From: Acidobacteriota bacterium
Lineage (GTDB): Bacteria > Acidobacteriota > Terriglobia > Terriglobales > Acidobacteriaceae
Direction: 5' to 3'
DNA length: 37,880 bases
Assembly (NCBI GenBank): GCA_031296115.1
Contig: JARLGI010000091.1
Span: 1 to 37,880 of the forward strand
The notes beneath the pieces were generated by a model. It was not told where the DNA came from. It ran no database searches and was given only the letters and a program-made list of their open reading frames with translations. A program made the position numbers and the translations under genes. This document shows positions 34,023 to 37,880 of the stretch, piece after piece. How positions within the stretch are numbered: position 1 is the first letter of the stretch; each line of letters starts with the position of its first letter.

Positions 34023-35006
34023 CTAACTCTCCTTACCTTTCATAGCCAATTCCTCATCATTAGGAAGCCATCCCATCCTCCTGCGTATCAGGTTGATAAA
34101 ACTGTGGAGCATCAGGAACAGCACGGTAGCGACCACGAAAATTACCCACCCTGAAAACTCGTGCATGAATCCCTCCGCCGCTTGTGGACCGATGTAGTTG
34201 GCCATGATGGCGGTGATCATAACGCGAGTTCCATTACTGATAATAGCCAATGGCACCATGGCCACAATCAAGAACCATCGCACTGCGGTGTTTCGCTCCA
34301 CCAAATATCCGTAGCCCGCAGCCAAGGCCAGCAAGGACATCAAGGAACGGATACCGCTGCACGCCTCCACCACTTCCAGCGTCATGCCGGGAATGATGAG
34401 AACGTTGCCCTCCCGCATGATCGGAAACAGATTGAGTATCTCCAATGATCGCGTGGCGAATCTTGAAGCCACGAACTGCAACGGGAACACGATCTCGTTA
34501 TAGATGATTACAGGAATGGGGATTGCGAAAAGCAAGAATGCGATGGGAAAGGCCATGGCGCGGAGCACGGCTAAGCCGCAGAAATAGACAATGAGGCCGC
34601 AGATCGTCCCCAGTAACGATATGCGAGCGAGAAAAAGTTCAGCGCCGAGGCTGCCCAGGAACAGCAGTCCGATCGACATGACGACAACAAAGACGCCCCA
34701 CATCGAGGGCCGCCGGGCCACTAGGCTCAACTTGTCACGCCTTTGCCAGATCAAGTAGGCAGACAGCAGTGGAACCAGGAATCCGTGCGAGTAGTCCGGA
34801 TCGTGATACCACTGATCGACCAAGATCCTCAGCACCGGGGCATAGAGAGCGACCAAAACCCCAACCAGCAGCAGTCCTTGCCAGCCGAATGGCCTGAGCG
34901 TCCGCCACAGGGTCTGAAGCTTGGAGGGGGATCTGCCATTCAGCAGAATTCCGCCGTCCGCCGGCTCCGGGGCAGTCCCCGTCGGCTTAGTGCCGGCCAG
35001 CGCCAC
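34023..35006 (-). CDS. exosortase (XrtA-like), membrane transpeptidase
   Basis: Encodes 327 residues from GTG 35006, with GGGAG about 9 nt upstream. An integral membrane protein with about eight hydrophobic segments after a 40-residue polar N-terminus. The catalytic triad typical of exosortases is visible: Cys216 in VVEACSGIRS, Arg261 in NGTRV and His282 in MHEFSGW; DYSHGFLVP near residue 71 is also typical. Exosortases cut proteins with a PEP-CTERM-type tail and attach them to the envelope. It begins the xrt-epsI-TPR operon. No protein with a recognisable PEP-CTERM tail is encoded in this window. Confidence 0.93.
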   Translation of the reverse strand: MALAGTKPTGTAPEPADGGILLNGRSPSKLQTLWRTLRPFGWQGLLLVGVLVALYAPVLRILVDQWYHDPDYSHGFLVPLLSAYLIWQRRDKLSLVARRPSMWGVFVVVMSIGLLFLGSLGAELFLARISLLGTICGLIVYFCGLAVLRAMAFPIAFLLFAIPIPVIIYNEIVFPLQFVASRFATRSLEILNLFPIMREGNVLIIPGMTLEVVEACSGIRSLMSLLALAAGYGYLVERNTAVRWFLIVAMVPLAIISNGTRVMITAIMANYIGPQAAEGFMHEFSGWVIFVVATVLFLMLHSFINLIRRRMGWLPNDEELAMKGKES

Positions 35007-35420
35007 TAGTCGTCACTCCCTGCTTGGATTTGAGTCACAGAATCCTTGTGATATGTGCAATTATTTGGCCGAGGGCGAAAAACAGCATACTCCATAACTG
35101 GCTCAAAATCCAGCAGTTCTAAACACTAATTTAGGGAATCGCCAAACTTTTGATGTCTGGACTGCAAGTGCTTGCACATCCGGTCCAGCCCAGTTCACTC
35201 CGTCCAAAGTCGGCGGTGGCAGCGCCGATATGACCGCAGCGAGGTCCGCTCAGGTCCCTGAATTGCATCACTGTGCTGCCACAAGACCGCCCGGACACAA
35301 GTAGTTGAACCAACTCCTCATCTCAGCTCTTGGACTTGCAATCTGAGAAAGCTACCTTCGCATCGCGGTTTGAAACGGCACACCCGAATGGTGATCCGGT
35401 AACGCCGGTATGACAATTCG
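35007..35420. other. upstream region of the exosortase operon, no gene seen
   Basis: About 400 bp without a supported gene. The part close to the operon is AT-richer and probably carries its promoter. The part from about 35340 may already belong to a decayed insertion sequence, but nothing is clear. Confidence 0.45.
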
Positions 35421-35945
35421 GTGCGGGCCAGCTGGCGCGCACCGGGGTGGAGTTGAGCCGGGAGGCCCAGGGTGATTTGGCCTGGATGGATTTCGTCGGA
35501 GCCGGAGCGTGGCCTGCAGCTGCCGTCACTTTGGAATCAGTCGCCAGACTTTCTATCGCTGGCAGCGCCGTTATGATACTTACGATTTAGCCGCGCTGGA
35601 AGCACGCTCCCACCGTCCCCATCGGCGACGACAGCCGACTTGGTCTTTATCCTGATCCTTTAGAAAGAAGAGGTTTTGACCTTGCGGCTGCAGTTTCCCC
35701 GCTTGGGCAAGGACAAGTTGGCGGTCTCGCTGCAGCAACAGGAAGTGTCGGTCTCGACCTCAATCGTGGGCCGCATCCTGACCCGCCTCAAGCACCATGG
35801 CCAGCTGCGGGAGGCGCCACGCAGCGGGATCGCGGCGCGCCCTGCGGCCTCCCCTATGCCGCGCGCAAAACGCAGCAGTACGCGGTGTCTGAGCCCGGAG
35901 ATCTGGTCCAGGTCGATACCCTCGACCTGCGCCCTTTGCCAGGCG
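35421..35945 (+). pseudogene. IS481-like transposase remnant
   Basis: Pieces of an integrase-type transposase lie in three frames. A helix-turn-helix part reads CRHFGISRQTFYRWQRRYDT then AALEARSHRPHRRRQ (about 35510-35640). A middle part reads LRLQFPRLGKDKLAVSLQQQ and VGRILTRLKHHGQLREAPRS (35680-35840). The start of the catalytic core, with its first Asp, reads GDLVQVDTLDLRPLPG (about 35895-35943). Several frameshifts separate the pieces, and the rest of the core is lost where the IS5-like remnant begins. Confidence 0.8.
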
Positions 35946-36388
35946 TGGCCAAGTGGGTGCGTGAATGATCGTCGGGTCGACGATGGTCCCCGTCGTGATC
36001 CGCACTCCCTTGCTCTGCAAGTGCAGGTTTACCGCATCCAGCATCTGCCCGCCTAACCGGTGTTCTTCCAACAGGTGACGGAACTTGCACACCGTGGTCT
36101 CGTCCGGCACCGGCCCGTTACCCAGATCGATGCCCACGAAACTGCGCATCACTGCCGAGTCATACAGCGCCTCTTCCAGTGCCGGGTCCGACAGATTGAA
36201 CCATTGCTGCAAAAAAGAGATCCGCAGCATCCACTCCCCACCCACCGGGGCCGTCCGTTGCCCGCCTTCGGGTAGTAGGGATCGATCAACCCGCATAGCC
36301 TGCCCCAGGGCACCACCACCTGCTCCATCTCCTCCAGAAACAATGCCCGCCGCGTCTTCTTGCTGTAACGCTCGAATCCATTCATCAT
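35946..36388 (-). pseudogene. IS5-like transposase remnant
   Basis: The N-terminal part of an IS5-family transposase on the minus strand. It begins MNGFERYSKKTRRALFLEEM and, after a frameshift around 36240, continues ISFLQQWFNLSDPALEEALY, VGIDLGNGPVPDETTVCKFR and ITTGTIVDPTIIHAPTW. It is cut off abruptly at about 35946, where opposite-strand IS481-like sequence starts. The DDE catalytic core is missing, so it is inactive. Confidence 0.82.
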
Positions 36389-36440
36389 CGGCAGTGTCCT
36401 CATGCTTCATCTGGCTGCGCAACTTTATCTGGTTACAGGC

Positions 36441-36590
36441 TCACCAGATCCGGATCATTATGTCGCGCGCCGGCAATCCCGACGCAATCGGGGAAGCTGG
36501 GCCGCGTTTTGGCGAATGCCTCGGGCCGCCTACAACCAAAAGCGGCTGCACTCGGCCCTGTTTAGCAATCCATTACGTGTGGCTACTTCC
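36441..36590 (+). pseudogene. IS3-family transposase C-terminal remnant
   Basis: Two short pieces in different frames match the end of an IS3-type integrase core: QIRIIMSRAGNPD (like the SMSRAGNPYDNA motif) and AAYNQKRLHSALFSNP (like the YN-KRLHSAL motif that follows the catalytic Glu). The Glu-containing part is scrambled. This is a dead fragment. Confidence 0.65.
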
Positions 36591-36822
36591 GTTTCAAAAG
36601 ACACCAGTTACAGGTCCCCGCGAGGAATTACCTCTCATCATTGGCATAATCTGGTCGGCAGATTCTGCCGCCAAAGTTCAAACCGGGAATGGGGGCCCGA
36701 GGGCTATCTGCCGGGCCCGATCCGGCGGGAACCCGATCGCAATGCAAACGAGGTCTGTTAGTAGACGTTAGTAGACGTGCACTTAACTTGCAGAAGCAAT
36801 GGTCAGCAACCTCAATAAATAG

Positions 36823-36927
36823 CATGCTGTTCTCTACTTCTGCCTGCTCAGTTCTGTGCTGCTTGCTTCGCATGCAGCCACAGCCTTCGCAACAGCTCGG
36901 CATTACGGATCCGCAAGGAAACAAATG
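36823..36927 (+). pseudogene. decayed copy of a signal-peptide leader
   Basis: In the frame starting at 36823, directly after a TAG and without a start codon, the reading is AVLYFCLLSSVLLASHAATA. It resembles the leader of the next gene (VVHFCLLISVLLAANTA) in both protein and DNA. It may be the remnant of a duplicated paralogue. The match is short. Confidence 0.35.
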
Positions 36928-36990
36928 ACTCGCCTCTGCAGTTTCCTTCGAATTCTTCTTCCTCCAGAGATGCTCGAATCCATATTGAAG

Positions 36991-37010
36991 GTAACCATGC
37001 GATTGGTTAC
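36991..37010. promoter_or_regulatory. 7-bp inverted repeat, possible operator or terminator
   Basis: GTAACCA (36991-36997), loop TGCGAT, TGGTTAC (37004-37010), followed by TTTAGTTTAATTT. It could be a weak terminator or a protein site upstream of the Ig-like gene. Confidence 0.4.
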
Positions 37011-37292
37011 TTTAGTTTAATTTCGTAATAGGCAATGCTTGACCGCCGAGGGGCCAGAAGTTACTGTTCGAGAAGAGGCTCAAGCTAAACATGAAGCTCT
37101 ACGCTGCTCGCCAGAAAGCGGCAAAAGGGGGTGGCGATATTACTCTGTCACCACCATTATGCCATGGCGGCCATTCTTCAATGCGCAGCCTGAGTTCCCG
37201 TTTCGGGCCCAACCTGAGTCGAGTAGATACCGCTCTCGGCAATTATTCAGCGGTTCGCCGAGCGGAGGAGAACTACCATCTTAATCTTAATA

Positions 37293-37880
37293 ATGAAGAC
37301 CATCACTGCAGTATGGCGCTTAGTTGTTCATTTCTGCCTGCTGATTTCAGTGCTGTTAGCCGCGAATACAGCTCTGGTAGGCCGAAACCTGCAAAGCTTC
37401 ACGATCCCCGCCTCGCCTTCTTCGCTCACAGTCGTACAGGGGAATCAGGGCAATTCGAACATCACCACCACGATCACTGGTGGCTTTAACAGCGGGATCA
37501 GTCTCTCCGCTTCGGGAATGCCCTCGGGCACCAAGGTGAGCTTCAACCCGCAGACGAATGCGGCACCGGGTGGGGGCAACTCAGCGATGACGATCACGGT
37601 GGGCGGCAACACGCCCCCGGGGCCGACGGTGACCGCGGCGCCTAACTTCACCATCTCAGCCTCGCCTTCTTCGCTCACAGTCGTACAGGGGAATCAGGGC
37701 AATTCGAACATCACCACCACGATCACCGGTGGCTTTAACAGCTCCATTAGTCTCTCCGCTTCGGGAATGCCCTCGGGCACCAAGGTGAGCTTCAACCCGC
37801 AGACGATCGCGGCACCGGGTGGGGGCAGCTCAGCGATGACGATCACGGTGGGCGGCAACACGCCCCCGGGAACGTATCCC
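37293..37880 (+). CDS. secreted protein with tandem Ig-like repeats, partial
   Basis: From ATG 37293 an open frame of 196 codons runs off the right edge. A signal peptide is visible (WRLVVHFCLLISVLLAANTA). Then come two copies of an 83-residue beta-sandwich repeat (249-bp DNA period, starting at 37411 and 37660): ASPSSLTVVQGNQGNSNITT, SISLSASGMPSGTKVSFNPQ, SAMTITVGGNTPPG. The repeats are nearly identical in DNA. Such Ig-like modules build long surface or secreted proteins in Acidobacteriota, often alongside a catalytic domain. No ribosome site is close (AGGAG is 23 nt upstream), so the start is tentative. With an exosortase operon nearby, envelope anchoring is possible, but the C-terminus is not visible. 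Confidence 0.75.
   Translation, partial: MKTITAVWRLVVHFCLLISVLLAANTALVGRNLQSFTIPASPSSLTVVQGNQGNSNITTTITGGFNSGISLSASGMPSGTKVSFNPQTNAAPGGGNSAMTITVGGNTPPGPTVTAAPNFTISASPSSLTVVQGNQGNSNITTTITGGFNSSISLSASGMPSGTKVSFNPQTIAAPGGGSSAMTITVGGNTPPGTYP
37411..37880 (+). repeat. 249-bp in-frame tandem repeat
   Basis: Copy 1 occupies 37411-37659 and copy 2 runs from 37660 past the window end. Only a few bases differ (for example GCGGGATC versus CTCCATTA around 37491/37740), showing recent duplication or gene conversion. Confidence 0.85.

Larger units (their letters stand above)
36591..37292. other. non-coding stretch before the Ig-like repeat protein
   Basis: No intact gene. It contains an exact 10-bp tandem duplication GTTAGTAGAC (36757-36776), a decayed signal-peptide-like fragment (36823-36927) and an inverted repeat (36991-37010). 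Confidence 0.5.

Overview
The window looks like a chromosomal segment of an Acidobacteriota (Terriglobia / Koribacter-like) genome. This is inferred from gene style, not from a marker gene: GC-rich DNA, a PknB-type kinase fused to a TolB/WD40-like propeller, an ECF sigma factor with a TPR tail, part of an acidobacterial-type TonB-dependent receptor, an exosortase locus, Ala/Pro/Ser-rich secreted proteins and many palindromic intergenic repeats. There is no rRNA and no intact tRNA.

Layout. 1-1111 (-): ECF sigma factor running off the left edge. 1340-1651: small secreted protein. 1652-2116: non-coding, with a 10-bp tandem repeat and a degenerate tRNA-Leu(CAA) 3' part. 2117-3044 (-): small secreted protein and an orphan Hcp. 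3208-5883 (-): Ser/Thr kinase-propeller. 6017-6934 (-): LysR regulator, divergent from leuABCD (7069-11431, +), whose LeuA lacks the usual C-terminal regulatory domain. 11432-11614 (-): 60-residue protein. 11768-15537 (-): a compact unit acpS - acetyl-CoA-synthetase-like ligase - acyl carrier protein - KBL/alpha-oxoamine synthase. 15971-18019: Crp/Fnr regulator, a 22-bp repeat array, a receiver-domain protein and a broken receiver gene. 18289-21366: secreted TPR-like protein, palindromic repeats and a 5'-truncated TonB receptor. 21575-24685: yceD-rpmF-plsX-fabD, split by palindromic repeats before fabD. 24696-26117: membrane protein, an orphan injection-system spike-like protein and a LEA-like secreted protein. 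26601-30895: secreted disordered-linker protein, divergent from a Bcp peroxiredoxin with an in-frame UGA, then hypF. 31087-35006 (-): exosortase - EpsI - TPR lipoprotein operon. 35421-36590: three IS remnants. 37293-end: secreted protein of near-identical Ig-like repeats, running off the right edge.

Two points stand out. First, the peroxiredoxin at 28096-28563 has UGA exactly at the peroxidatic cysteine, keeps its resolving cysteine and the rest of the fold in frame, and has a bacterial-SECIS-like hairpin 18 nt downstream: a probable selenoprotein. Second, the AcpS/ligase/ACP/KBL unit suggests a carrier-protein-dependent Claisen condensation of a short acyl group with an amino acid, a self-contained pathway whose product I cannot name.

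The remaining genes are ordinary: leucine synthesis under a LysR regulator, ribosomal L32/phospholipid/fatty-acid start, and exosortase-linked surface export. Decayed genes (receiver, TonB receptor, tRNA, transposases) cluster in the repeat-rich stretches.
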